Positions 18,401-26,122 of a stretch of DNA of 42,393 bases are shown here, piece after piece; the stretch's first letter is position 1, and the number at the start of each line of letters is the position of its first letter. Both the position numbers and the translations under genes were made by a program. Source of the DNA: Neisseria shayeganii 871 (GTDB lineage Bacteria > Pseudomonadota > Gammaproteobacteria > Burkholderiales > Neisseriaceae); the NCBI RefSeq assembly GCF_000226875.1, contig NZ_JH164926.1, forward strand, positions 781,001-823,393, in the 5' to 3' direction. The notes under the pieces were generated by a model that saw only the letters and a list, made by a program, of their open reading frames with translations, did no database searches and was not told the origin of the DNA.

Positions 18401-19213
18401 ATGTCCGCCCCTCTTTACGCCGTTTTCGGCAACCCCGTTGCCCACAGCCGCTCGCCGCTGATCCACCAAATGTTTGCCCGTCAGGAAGGCACCGCCATCC
18501 GTTACGAACGCATTCTGGCCGAACCCGGTGCGTTCGGGCAGGCCGCCGCCGACTTTTTTGCCGCCGGCGGGCAGGGCGCAAACGTTACCGTGCCGTTCAA
18601 AACCGATGCCTGCCATTGGGCCGACAGCCTTTCCGAACGCGCCCGCGCCGCCGGCGCGGTCAATACCCTGATCAAACAGGCCGACGGCCGCATCACGGGC
18701 GACAACACCGACGGCGCCGGCCTGTTGCGCGACATCACCGCCAATCTTCAGGTAGCCTTGGCCGGCAAACGCCTGCTGCTGCTCGGCGCCGGCGGGGCCG
18801 CCCGCGGTGTGATGCTGCCGCTGCAGCAGGCCGGCCCGGCTTCGCTGACGGTGGCCAACCGCACCGCCGGCAAAGCGCAGGAATTGGCCGAAGCGTTCGG
18901 CGCCCAAGCCTGTCCGCTGGCCGACCTGCCCGCCGGCGGCTTCGATGTGGTGATCAACGCCACTTCCGGCGGCCTCAGCGGCGAGCTGCCGGCAATTGCC
19001 CCTGCCGTGCTGTCGGCCTGCGAACTGGCTTACGACATGGTGTACGCCGCCGAGCCCACTGCTTTTCTGCGCTTCGCCGAACAGGCCGGTGCCCGCCGCG
19101 GCGCCGACGGCTTGGGCATGCTGGTGGAACAGGCCGCCGAATCTTATTATTTGTGGCGCGGCTTCCGCCCCGACACCGCTCCTGTGCTGGCCGCCATGCG
19201 GGCGAATCCATAG
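18401..19213 (+). CDS. aroE: Shikimate dehydrogenase
   Basis: 270 residues. It reduces 3-dehydroshikimate with NADPH in the pathway to aromatic amino acids. The substrate site shows NPVAHSRSPLIHQMF near residue 10 and the catalytic lysine in GANVTVPFK; GDNTDGAGLLRDI and LLLGAGGAARGV (NADP-binding glycine-rich loop) follow, then ANRTAGKAQELA with the Arg that recognises the NADP phosphate. The C terminus has DGLGMLVEQAAESYYLWRG. The start at 18401 matches the family N terminus. A DUS at 18749-18760 is read as LQVA, and another (18339-18350) lies upstream. CATAAT near 18367 could be a -10. Confidence 0.95.
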   Translation: MSAPLYAVFGNPVAHSRSPLIHQMFARQEGTAIRYERILAEPGAFGQAAADFFAAGGQGANVTVPFKTDACHWADSLSERARAAGAVNTLIKQADGRITGDNTDGAGLLRDITANLQVALAGKRLLLLGAGGAARGVMLPLQQAGPASLTVANRTAGKAQELAEAFGAQACPLADLPAGGFDVVINATSGGLSGELPAIAPAVLSACELAYDMVYAAEPTAFLRFAEQAGARRGADGLGMLVEQAAESYYLWRGFRPDTAPVLAAMRANP

Positions 19214-19236
19214 GGCTGTTGACTATACGAAATCAA

Positions 19237-19315
19237 TAAAAATGCCGCTGCTCAGGGAGGAAGCAGCGGCGAAGGGGAAAATGTCTGTCCTTGCAATGGG
19301 AAGCAAAGCAAACAT
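19237..19315 (-). ncRNA. Candidate small RNA with anti-Shine-Dalgarno loop
   Basis: On the minus strand a consensus -10 TATAAT (19326-19321) is followed about 56 bases later by an intrinsic terminator: GCCGCTGCT pairs with AGCAGCGGC (19270-19262 with 19252-19244), then ATTTTT. The transcript would be about 75-80 bases. The 9-base loop reads UCCUCCCUG and so exposes CCUCC, complementary to ribosome binding sites. A pyrimidine run UUUUCCCCUUC precedes the hairpin. This layout is typical of trans-acting small RNAs. The -35 is weak (about ATGGGT at 19344-19349). It could instead be the distal terminator of tgt, whose stop is about 300 bases upstream on the same strand. Confidence 0.45.
19238..19270 (-). 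terminator. Intrinsic terminator, minus strand
   Basis: A 9 bp GC-rich perfect stem with a 9-base loop, followed on the minus strand by ATTTTTATT. It ends the candidate small RNA or tgt read-through. On the plus strand there is no T run. Confidence 0.75.
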
Positions 19316-19425
19316 AGAGCATTATACTGTAAACCAAACGTTAACCCATTGCTAGCAGACCATTTTTAATCGAAATAACTCTTTGTTAAACATATATTAT
19401 TTTTAAAAGACAAAATTTTGCCAAA

Positions 19426-19505
19426 CAAAACAAAACAAAACAAAACAAAACAAAACAAAACAAAACAAAACAAAACAAAACAAAACAAAACAAAACAAAA
19501 CAAAA
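19426..19505. repeat. Pentanucleotide repeat (CAAAA)16
   Basis: Sixteen perfect tandem CAAAA units (TTTTG on the minus strand), with partial units on both sides (19422-19425 and 19506-19509). It lies in the AT-rich gap between the convergent genes aroE and tgt and is not inside any open frame I would call. A tract this long is expected to change length by slipped-strand mispairing. It lies about 100 bp upstream of the -10 of the candidate minus-strand small RNA, as the tetranucleotide tract does at the Neisseria nadA promoter. Confidence 0.95.
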
Positions 19506-19541
19506 CAAATTTTAACATTTAGGCGATATCATACATCTCTT

Positions 19542-19566
19542 GGCGGCATACACAGCCGCCTTTTTA
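19542..19566 (+). terminator. Intrinsic terminator, plus strand
   Basis: GGCGGC (19542-19547) pairs with GCCGCC (19555-19560), followed by TTTTT. Oriented for plus-strand transcripts, it would stop aroE read-through, or any RNA crossing the repeat tract, just at the tgt stop codon. Confidence 0.7.
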
Positions 19567-20679
19567 ATCGCTCCCTCTGGCGCGGTTTTCATGGAATTGC
19601 GCCTGCCAATCGGCAAATGTGCCCTGTTCGATGGCCTCGCGCATTTCTTCCATGATCACTTGATAAAAATGCAGATTGTGGATGGTGTTCAATTGCGCGC
19701 CCAAAATCTCGCCGGCTTTGTGCAGATGGTAAAGGTAGGCGCGGCTGAAGTTTCGGCAGGTGTAGCAGCTGCAGCTTTCGTCCAGCGGGCGGGTGTCGTG
19801 TTTGTGCTTGGCGTTTTTGATTTTGATGTCGCCGAAGCGGGTAAACAGCCAGCCATTGCGGGCGTTGCGGGTGGGCATCACGCAGTCGAACATATCGATG
19901 CCGTGCGCCACGCCGTACACCAAATCTTCGGGCGTACCCACGCCCATCAGGTAGTGCGGTTTGTGCTCGGGCAAGATCGGGCCGACCGCGCGCAACATGC
20001 GGTACATTTCGGGCTTGGGTTCGCCCACAGAAAGGCCGCCGATGGCCAAGCCGGGGAAATCCAACTCTTCCAAACCGCGCAAAGACTCTTCGCGCAAGTC
20101 TTCATACATCGCGCCCTGCACGATGCCGAACAGTGCATTGGGGTTGTTCAAATCTTCAAATGCTTTTTTGGAACGCTCCGCCCAGCGCAGGCTCATTTGC
20201 AGCGATTGTCGCGCCTGCTCGTGCGTGGCTTCGCCGGGCGTGCATTCGTCGAGCTGCATGGCGATGTCGGAATTGAGCACGGTTTGGATTTTCATCGAGA
20301 TTTCCGGCGACAGAAACAGTTTGTCTCCGTTGATCGGGCTTTTGAAGGTGCAGCCTTCTTCGGTGAGCTGGCGCATATCGGACAGCGAAAACACCTGAAA
20401 ACCGCCCGAATCGGTGAGAATCGGCTTGTTCCAGCCGATAAATTGATGCAGACCGCCGAATTGTTCGATCACGTCCAAACCCGGGCGCAACCATAAGTGA
20501 TAGGTGTTGCCCAAGATAATCTGCGCTTGGATATCGTGCAGATTCTGCGGCGTCATCGCCTTCACCGAGCCGTAGGTGCCCACCGGCATAAACACCGGCG
20601 TCTCGATACTGCCGTGGTTGAGCGTGAGCGTGCCGCGGCGGGCGTGGCCGTCTTTTTTGTGCAGGGTAAATTGAAGCAT
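19564..20679 (-). CDS. tgt: tRNA-guanine (queuine) transglycosylase
   Basis: 371 residues. It exchanges guanine-34 for preQ1 in tRNAs for Asp, Asn, His and Tyr. Family features: ILGNTYHLWLRPG, the catalytic Asp in LTDSGGFQVFSL, the substrate pocket AIGGLSVGEPKPEM, DCVMPTRNARNG, and a zinc site CSCYTC with a later conserved His in LNTIHNL. The start at 20679 (MLQFTLHKKDGHARRG) fits the family N terminus; an upstream in-frame start is not conserved. No queA or yajC lies next to it, so the gene is on its own. Its stop overlaps the plus-strand terminator at 19542-19566. Confidence 0.96.
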   Translation of the reverse strand: MLQFTLHKKDGHARRGTLTLNHGSIETPVFMPVGTYGSVKAMTPQNLHDIQAQIILGNTYHLWLRPGLDVIEQFGGLHQFIGWNKPILTDSGGFQVFSLSDMRQLTEEGCTFKSPINGDKLFLSPEISMKIQTVLNSDIAMQLDECTPGEATHEQARQSLQMSLRWAERSKKAFEDLNNPNALFGIVQGAMYEDLREESLRGLEELDFPGLAIGGLSVGEPKPEMYRMLRAVGPILPEHKPHYLMGVGTPEDLVYGVAHGIDMFDCVMPTRNARNGWLFTRFGDIKIKNAKHKHDTRPLDESCSCYTCRNFSRAYLYHLHKAGEILGAQLNTIHNLHFYQVIMEEMREAIEQGTFADWQAQFHENRARGSD

Positions 20680-20790
20680 GGCGGGCGGTTCTTTACGGAA
20701 ACAAGGCGGCGGATTATAGCGGATTTTGCCGCACCGCGTTTTCAGGTAGCCTGCAGCGGGACACAAACCGCTTCAGATAAAGCCCGGCAT

Positions 20791-21321
20791 TTAGGGGCTG
20801 TCTGCCCGCCTCTGCGCCTGACGGCGGCGATATTGCCAAGGCGCTTGCGGACGCAGGCGCTGCCACAAACCGCTGCGCTGCCATCTGGCTTCCTGCTCTG
20901 CGGCGGCATAGCGGGCATATTGCTCGGGCGGCTGCCGTCGGGCGGCGCGGCGGCGGTCGTGCCAGGCACAGCCTTCCGCAATCTGGCGCAGATTGGCATC
21001 GGCTCCGCCTTGCCAAATGCGGGCCACCTCGCGGCCGTAGCGGTCTTGCGCCACCACTTCGAAGCGCACCTGCCGGTAAAGCAAATGGCCGGCCAAACGG
21101 TCGCGGCAGGCACGGCCTTCGGCTTGCTTGATTTCGGGGGCGTCGATGTCGGCCAGGCGGATTTTGCGGCGGCGGCCGTCGGCATCGCGAAGGTGCAGCG
21201 TGTCGCCGTCCCACACCCGCACCACCTCGCCCTGCTCCGCCGCCTGCGCCCATACCGGCAGGCAGCAGCAGAGCAGCAAAGCGGCTTTCAGGTAGCCTGA
21301 AAGGAAGGGCAGCATCTTCAT
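20791..21321 (-). CDS. Secreted thermonuclease (staphylococcal nuclease-like)
   Basis: 176 residues with a signal peptide (about 1-28, ending AQA) and one SNase domain. Calcium and catalytic positions are recognisable: DGDT (38-41), Arg55 in IRLADIDAPE (54-63) with Glu63, and Arg97 in DRYGR. The C terminus is highly basic and could help DNA binding. Expected to hydrolyse DNA or RNA outside the cytoplasm. An exact DUS (21288-21299) lies within the signal peptide and is translated as GYLK. GAGGG precedes the ATG with good spacing. No obvious operon partner. Confidence 0.88.
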   Translation of the reverse strand: MKMLPFLSGYLKAALLLCCCLPVWAQAAEQGEVVRVWDGDTLHLRDADGRRRKIRLADIDAPEIKQAEGRACRDRLAGHLLYRQVRFEVVAQDRYGREVARIWQGGADANLRQIAEGCAWHDRRRAARRQPPEQYARYAAAEQEARWQRSGLWQRLRPQAPWQYRRRQAQRRADSP

Positions 21322-21451
21322 CGGCTTTCCCTCAGAAGCTGTTCATCATGTTCGTGCGCAACGGTTTTCAATGCACAACCTCAGGGCAAGGCGGAAATAG
21401 GCTCAAGAGATTAACCGGACACCCCGCAAGGAAAATTTGGGACCGGCCCGC

Positions 21452-22855
21452 TCAATTTTGACGCACCAGATTGTCGCCGTCGCTCGGATGCAGGCGGGCA
21501 AACACCCAGCTGGCGCAAAACGTGATGCCGCCGATCAACAGAAAGGTGAGGCGGAACGCAATATGGATGCCCGCATCCGCCGGCAAACGGCTGCCGATCA
21601 CATTCAACAACAAAGCGCCCAAGGCAATGCCGAAACCGATGGCCAACTGTTGGTTTACCGCCATCAGGCTGCTGCCGCTGCCGGCCTGCTGCGGGCGCAA
21701 ATCGGCAATGGTCAGCGTGTTCATGGCCGAATACTGCAGCGAATTGCACATGCCCAGCGCAAACAGCAGCGGCACCAGCAGCCACAGCGGCGTTTGGGCG
21801 GTGGGCAGCGCCAAGGCCATAATCATCAGCCCGATCAGGCGCGTATTCCACACCAGCACCGCACGGTAACCGAAGCGGCGGATAAAGGCCTGGATAAACG
21901 GCTTGCTCACCAAGGCCGCCAAGGCCACCGGCGCCAGCAGCCAACCCGCCACGCTGGCGCTGCGGCCGAAGGCTACCTGTAACAGCAAAGGCAGCAGAAA
22001 CGGCACCGCCGCCATGCCCAAGCGGCAAAACAAATTGCCCAAAATACCCAGACGAAAGGTGCGTACCAACCGAAGCTGCAAGGGATACAGCGCCTGTTCC
22101 CCGCCTTCGCGCGCGTGCTGCCAATACAGCCACAAAACCACTCCCCCGAAAACCGCACAGCAAACGGCAAATGGCCCGCGCTGCGGATGGGTGAGTAGTT
22201 CCACCGCCAGGCTCAAGCTCACCGCGCCGCTGCCGAACAGCAGAAACCCGTGCACATCGAAACGCGGCACCTGCCCGTTGGGCGCGTAAAAATCCGGCAT
22301 CAGGCGGCTGATCATCCACAAGCCCGCCAGCCCCACTGGCACATTGATCAAAAAAATCCAATGCCAGCTGGCGTAGTCCACCAGATAGCCGCCCACCAGC
22401 GGGCCTAAAATCGGCCCCAGCAAGGCGGGCATGATGACGAAATTCATCACCCCCAAGAGGCGGGTTTTGTCGTAACTGCGCAGCATCACCAGGCGCGGCA
22501 CCGGTGCCAGCATCGCCCCGCCCATGCCCTGCACCACCCGCGCAGCCACCAACAGGTTGAGACTGGGCGTAATGGCGCAGAGCAGCGAACCGACCACAAA
22601 CAGCAGCATGGCGGCGGCAAACACTTTTTTGGTGCCGTAGCGGTCGCACAAATAACCGCTCATCGGCATCAGCAAGGCCAGCGTCAGCGCATAGGACACC
22701 ACCGCCGACTGCATCCGCAACGGCGATTCGTCGAGATCGGCCGCCATGGCGGGGAGCGCGGTATTGAGGATGGTGGCGTCCAGCATCTGCATAAAGATGG
22801 ACACCGCCAGCAAAATCGGCAGCCAACGCGAGGGCGGGGCAAGGGGAGCGGTCAT
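21452..22855 (-). CDS. MFS drug exporter, DHA2 family (MdtD/EmrB-like)
   Basis: 467 residues with about 14 membrane helices, the DHA2 drug:proton antiporter arrangement. The N-terminal helix carries MQMLDATILNTALPAMAADL, the DHA2 motif D1, then motif A SGYLCDRYGTKK, and RVVQGMGGAMLAPVPRLVM (motif B/C region), closest to MdtD. No EmrA-like adaptor gene is adjacent. The ATG at 22855 is chosen because helix 1 starts soon after it; the region in front has no clear ribosome binding site. It lies 76 bases after the response regulator gene on the same strand, so it could be under its control; a DUS-like site sits in that gap. Confidence 0.88.
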   Translation of the reverse strand: MTAPLAPPSRWLPILLAVSIFMQMLDATILNTALPAMAADLDESPLRMQSAVVSYALTLALLMPMSGYLCDRYGTKKVFAAAMLLFVVGSLLCAITPSLNLLVAARVVQGMGGAMLAPVPRLVMLRSYDKTRLLGVMNFVIMPALLGPILGPLVGGYLVDYASWHWIFLINVPVGLAGLWMISRLMPDFYAPNGQVPRFDVHGFLLFGSGAVSLSLAVELLTHPQRGPFAVCCAVFGGVVLWLYWQHAREGGEQALYPLQLRLVRTFRLGILGNLFCRLGMAAVPFLLPLLLQVAFGRSASVAGWLLAPVALAALVSKPFIQAFIRRFGYRAVLVWNTRLIGLMIMALALPTAQTPLWLLVPLLFALGMCNSLQYSAMNTLTIADLRPQQAGSGSSLMAVNQQLAIGFGIALGALLLNVIGSRLPADAGIHIAFRLTFLLIGGITFCASWVFARLHPSDGDNLVRQN

Positions 22856-22931
22856 AAAGAAAGGAGAAAGCGGACGGGCGGGAAAACGAAACGGCGGCAG
22901 TCGCGGCAAAACAAATATTTTCAGAATGTTT

Positions 22932-23612
22932 TCAGGTAGCCGATTGCCCTTCTTTCGCCACCATCCAGCCGACGCCGCGGATGTTTTTGATGTGTTCTTT
23001 GCCGATTTTTTTACGCAGGGCGTGGATCAGATAATCGATGGCATTGCTTTCCACCTCTTCGCCCCAGCCGTAAATCTTGTCTTCCAAATCGCTGCGCGAA
23101 TGAATGGTGCCGGGGCGCATCAGCAGGGCTTGCAGCACGGCAAATTCTTTATTGCTCAACAACACGGCATCCGGCCGGCCGAGAATGCGCACCTGATAAG
23201 TGGCCGGGTCCAGCGTGAGCACGCCGTTGCCGGGCTGCGGCGCCGTTTGGCCGCCGTGACGGCGCAATACCGCACGGATGCGGGCCAGCAGTTCGGCCAT
23301 ATCGAAGGGTTTCACAATGTAATCGTCGGCGCCGCCGTCCAAGCCGGCCAAGCGGCTGCCCAAATCGTCGCGCGCCGTCACAATCAGCACCGGCACCGGA
23401 TTGCGCCCGCCGCGAACAGCCTGCAGCACCTGCAGGCCGTCCTGCCCCGGCAGACCCAAATCCAGCAACACCAAATCATAAGGCTGGCCGGCCAGCGCCG
23501 CCACTGCCTCCGTGCCGCTTGCCACCCGGTCCACCACATAGCCGGCATCCTGCAGGCTACCTGAAACCGCCTCCGCAATCATGCGGTCGTCTTCCGCCAA
23601 CAACAAACGCAC
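22932..23612 (-). CDS. OmpR/PhoB-family response regulator (QseB/PmrA-like)
   Basis: 226 residues. Receiver domain 1-115 with acidic pocket Asp8 and Asp9, phospho-acceptor Asp51 (LLDLGLPGQDG), Thr79 and Lys101 (VKPF). A winged-helix DNA-binding domain follows from about 128, with LLSNKEFAVLQALLMRPG, DYLIHALRKKI and IRGVGWMV. The closest family is QseB/PmrA/BasR. No histidine kinase gene is adjacent (SirB2 upstream, MFS exporter downstream), so it is an orphan within the window. Its last two codons and stop come from a DUS-like sequence (GCTACCTGA at the end of the frame). Another DUS at 23553 is translated in the receiver domain as part of VSGSLQ. Confidence 0.92.
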   Translation of the reverse strand: MRLLLAEDDRMIAEAVSGSLQDAGYVVDRVASGTEAVAALAGQPYDLVLLDLGLPGQDGLQVLQAVRGGRNPVPVLIVTARDDLGSRLAGLDGGADDYIVKPFDMAELLARIRAVLRRHGGQTAPQPGNGVLTLDPATYQVRILGRPDAVLLSNKEFAVLQALLMRPGTIHSRSDLEDKIYGWGEEVESNAIDYLIHALRKKIGKEHIKNIRGVGWMVAKEGQSAT

Positions 23613-23639
23613 GGCCTGCTCCTTATAAAGGATACCGCA

Positions 23640-24017
23640 TTAAAACCACAAGGGTTTGTAACGCGCCAGATAATAAATCACGGCCAAGCACAACATGGCC
23701 AACAGATAGCCGGCATTCGATTTGGCCGAACGCGGCGGGTTTTTGATGCAGAGAAAACCGAAACCGATATACACCAATACCAAGACCAACTTCACGCCCA
23801 GCCACACCGCATTGCCGAACGGCACCCAGCCCGCGGCCAAAATCAGCAGCAAGCCGGTGAGCAGCAGCAGGGTGTCGTTCACATGCGGCAAAATCCGCAG
23901 TGCTTTGGGCAGCGGCCGCAGCGGCCGGAAAAAGCGCAGCCAGAAACGCAAATTAAACAGCAACGCCGTGATGACGACAAACAATAAATGGCTGTGTTTG
24001 GCCGCTACATACATCAT
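23640..24017 (-). CDS. SirB2 family membrane protein
   Basis: 125 residues, four membrane helices. The pattern HSHLLFVVITALLFNLRFWLR, LPHVNDTLLLLTGLLLI and the C-terminal YLLAMLCLAVIYYLARYKP matches the SirB2 family of small inner-membrane proteins. The family name comes from a locus near Salmonella sirA; biochemical function is unknown. AGGA before the ATG at 24017 supports the start. It lies just 27 bases upstream of the response regulator and may share its transcript. The gap 24018-24251 upstream contains one DUS (24041) and nothing else I can identify. Confidence 0.85.
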   Translation of the reverse strand: MMYVAAKHSHLLFVVITALLFNLRFWLRFFRPLRPLPKALRILPHVNDTLLLLTGLLLILAAGWVPFGNAVWLGVKLVLVLVYIGFGFLCIKNPPRSAKSNAGYLLAMLCLAVIYYLARYKPLWF

Positions 24018-24251
24018 GATTCCTACTCCTGATTGTTTTTGAGGCTACCTGAAAGCAGCCCGCTTGTGCCGGATAAACGGTTTTGGCTCTGTCGGCAGCG
24101 CAACGCGTGCTTGAGGAAGCGGGTTCGCGCTAAAAACCGCGTATGCCGCACGAAATGGGCGCCAAACAGCCAGACACCCGGCCAACATCGGCAATACCGC
24201 AGGCATGATTTTTCAGCGCCCATACCGCCGTAACGCGCCTGATGCCACGCC

Positions 24252-24857
24252 CTAATTGTCAAGCGACCGCAAGGTCGCCAGATGCGCCGCCGCCAGTTTT
24301 TCCACCGCCAACAGATAAGGCGGCCGATTGCGGCGGTTGAGAAAGCCGTAATGCAGCACCGCATACGCCTGCTGCGGCAACGCCGACAGCCATTGCCGCA
24401 CCGCCTCCGCCTCGCGGGCGCCTTCTTCGTGACCGGGATACAGCGCCACGGTCAGCAAACCGCCGGGCTTCAGCACCGCCAAGGCCTGCGCCACGGCCTG
24501 CAGGGTGGTGTCGGTTTGGGTGGTGCGGCTTTTGTCGCCGCCGGGCAGATAGCCGCAGTTGAAAACGGCCACATCGGCCGGCCGCGCCACATAATCAGCC
24601 AAGGTCTGGTGGCCTGCCTCAACCAGACAAACCCGCCCGTCGTCCAGCCCCGCGGCCTGCAAACGCGCCCGGGTGGCTTCTAAAGCCGCGGCCTGCACAT
24701 CAAACGCATATACCAAGCCGTTTGTCCCAGCCAATTGCGCCAAACGCAGCGTATCGTGGCCGTTGCCGGCGGTGGCATCCACCGCACAGCCGCCTTCCGG
24801 CAGCCAAGCCGCCCACAGGCGGTGGGCAAAAGGGAGGATATTGTCTAAACGGGTCAT
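24252..24857 (-). CDS. Class I SAM methyltransferase, MnmM (YtqB) family
   Basis: 201 residues. The SAM-binding motif AVDATAGNGHDTLRLA (25-40) and the later FNCGYLPGGDKS (99-110) are the signatures of the rRNA_methylase/YtqB family. Its Bacillus member MnmM methylates nm5s2U to mnm5s2U at the wobble position of tRNA. In most Gram-negative bacteria that step is made by MnmC, so MnmM-type genes are notable here; I infer tRNA modification but cannot exclude another target. The ATG at 24857 fits the family N terminus. A one-mismatch DUS lies just upstream near 24888. Confidence 0.8.
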   Translation of the reverse strand: MTRLDNILPFAHRLWAAWLPEGGCAVDATAGNGHDTLRLAQLAGTNGLVYAFDVQAAALEATRARLQAAGLDDGRVCLVEAGHQTLADYVARPADVAVFNCGYLPGGDKSRTTQTDTTLQAVAQALAVLKPGGLLTVALYPGHEEGAREAEAVRQWLSALPQQAYAVLHYGFLNRRNRPPYLLAVEKLAAAHLATLRSLDN

Positions 24858-24989
24858 CGCATGGCATCGGGTTCGGCAGCGTCTGGGGCTACCTGAAAAA
24901 CAGACGGTCAAAATGGCGGCTTCATTCAGATACCGGGCAGGCACCGTAAGCCGCTATCGCATACCGTGAGCGAGCAAGCGCCTCAGGCT

Positions 24990-25171
24990 GAGACCTTTGC
25001 AAAACCCCCATCTGCGGCGCATTTCTGCGTTGTGTGTTTATGCCCTATGGGTACTGCTCGTTCGCTTGCCTATCTATATGATATGTCTGTCCCACAGGGA
25101 CTCCTTCGTTCGCCTCGCTGCGCTGCTACGCCTTGAACTGCATCCACATCTGGGGGTTTTGCAAAGGTCTC
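24990..25171 (-). mobile_element. 182 bp MITE-like element, copy 1 (inserted in a DUS)
   Basis: Ends are GAGACCTTTGCAAAA and its inverse, extending to about 28 bp of imperfect terminal inverted repeat. No open frame fits a transposase. Orientation is opposite to copies 2-4. It is flanked by a perfect 5 bp duplication AGGCT (24985-24989 and 25172-25176); the right copy is the start of an intact DUS (25172-25183). The ends resemble those of IS5-family elements (IS1106 type) in Neisseria as I recall them, so a non-autonomous derivative is likely. Confidence 0.88.
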
Positions 25172-25263
25172 AGGCTACCTGAACAGCCGCCTGCCAACCG
25201 CGTATTATAAGCCATCCGCGCGCCTGCCCGCATCCTGCGGCTGCAGCGGGCGGCATCCCGCTA

Positions 25264-25269
25264 TATAAT
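25264..25269 (+). promoter_or_regulatory. -10 hexamer upstream of the TauE/SafE-like gene
   Basis: A consensus TATAAT lies 28 bases before the ATG at 25298. The -35 position (about 25241-25246) has no clear match. Confidence 0.4.
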
Positions 25270-25297
25270 CGCCTCCCCGCCATCCCCCATACCCGCC

Positions 25298-25975
25298 ATG
25301 CAAACCGCTACCCTGCTTTCCTTTGCCGCCGTCGGCTTTCTCGGCGGCGGCCACTGCGCCGGCATGTGCGGCGGCCTCAGCAGCGCCTTCGCCCTGCAAC
25401 TGCCGCCGCATCTGCCGCGCTGGCGGCTGATTTTGCTGACGAATATCGGCCGCATCGGTAGCTATGTGCTGATCGGCATGCTGCTCGGCGGCCTCGGTCA
25501 ATTCGGTATTTCGCTCGACCACACCCGCAGCCTGCAAACAGTCCTGTTTGCCGCCGCCAATGTGCTGCTGCTCTTGCTGGGCCTGTATTTGGCCGGCCTC
25601 AACCACGCCGCTGTGCACATCGAACGCCTGGGCCGCCCCGTTTGGCGGTGGCTCAACCCGCTGCTCAACCGCCTACTGCCCATCAAAAGCCATGCTGGCT
25701 GCCTGGCTGTCGGCATCTTGTGGGGCTGGCTGCCCTGCGGCTTGGTGTACAGCGCCTCGCTCTACGCCTTGGGCAGCGGCCATCTGATCGAGGGCGGCTT
25801 GCTGATGCTGGCTTTCGGCTTGGGCACGCTGCCCAATCTGCTGCTGATGGGCTGGTTTGCTGGCCAATTGCGCTCCTTGTTGCAAAACCGCCTGTTCCGT
25901 TTAGGCGCCGGTTTGTGCGTGGCCGCTTGGGCGCTGTGGCAGCTCTACACTGCCTTTGCGCCATGGCAGGCCTGA
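25298..25975 (+). CDS. Sulfite exporter TauE/SafE (UreH-like) family membrane protein
   Basis: 225 residues with six or so membrane helices. The first helix carries GGGHCAGMCGG (His19, Cys20, Cys24), a probable metal-binding motif of the subgroup related to UreH and heavy-metal transporters. A second conserved stretch is LWGWLPCGLVYSASLYA, with LAFGLGTLPNLLLMG after it. Members of this subgroup often sit near cytochrome oxidase or copper genes and may move copper or nickel, but nothing adjacent supports a particular substrate. The gene lies between two inverted MITE copies, with a 52-residue membrane peptide gene after it. Confidence 0.86.
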   Translation: MQTATLLSFAAVGFLGGGHCAGMCGGLSSAFALQLPPHLPRWRLILLTNIGRIGSYVLIGMLLGGLGQFGISLDHTRSLQTVLFAAANVLLLLLGLYLAGLNHAAVHIERLGRPVWRWLNPLLNRLLPIKSHAGCLAVGILWGWLPCGLVYSASLYALGSGHLIEGGLLMLAFGLGTLPNLLLMGWFAGQLRSLLQNRLFRLGAGLCVAAWALWQLYTAFAPWQA

Positions 25976-26036
25976 CTCCGGCGCCCCTTCTCGTTTTCAT
26001 GCGCAACACGTATTCCCCCTTTCCCGCCCGACGGCG

Positions 26037-26066
26037 TGGACGGGTCAGAAAACATACCGCTATAAT
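26037..26066 (+). promoter_or_regulatory. Candidate promoter for the 52-residue peptide gene
   Basis: TGGACG (26037-26042) and a consensus TATAAT (26061-26066) with an 18-base spacer, about 57 bases before the ATG at 26123. Confidence 0.45.
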
Positions 26067-26122
26067 CGGCAACAAGCTGCACGACAGCCGAAAATCAATA
26101 ACAATATCTGTGTGGGAAAATC

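Noticed and set aside
19422..19509. Possible CRISPR-like array in the repeat region
   Set aside because: It is a simple (CAAAA)n tandem tract without spacers.
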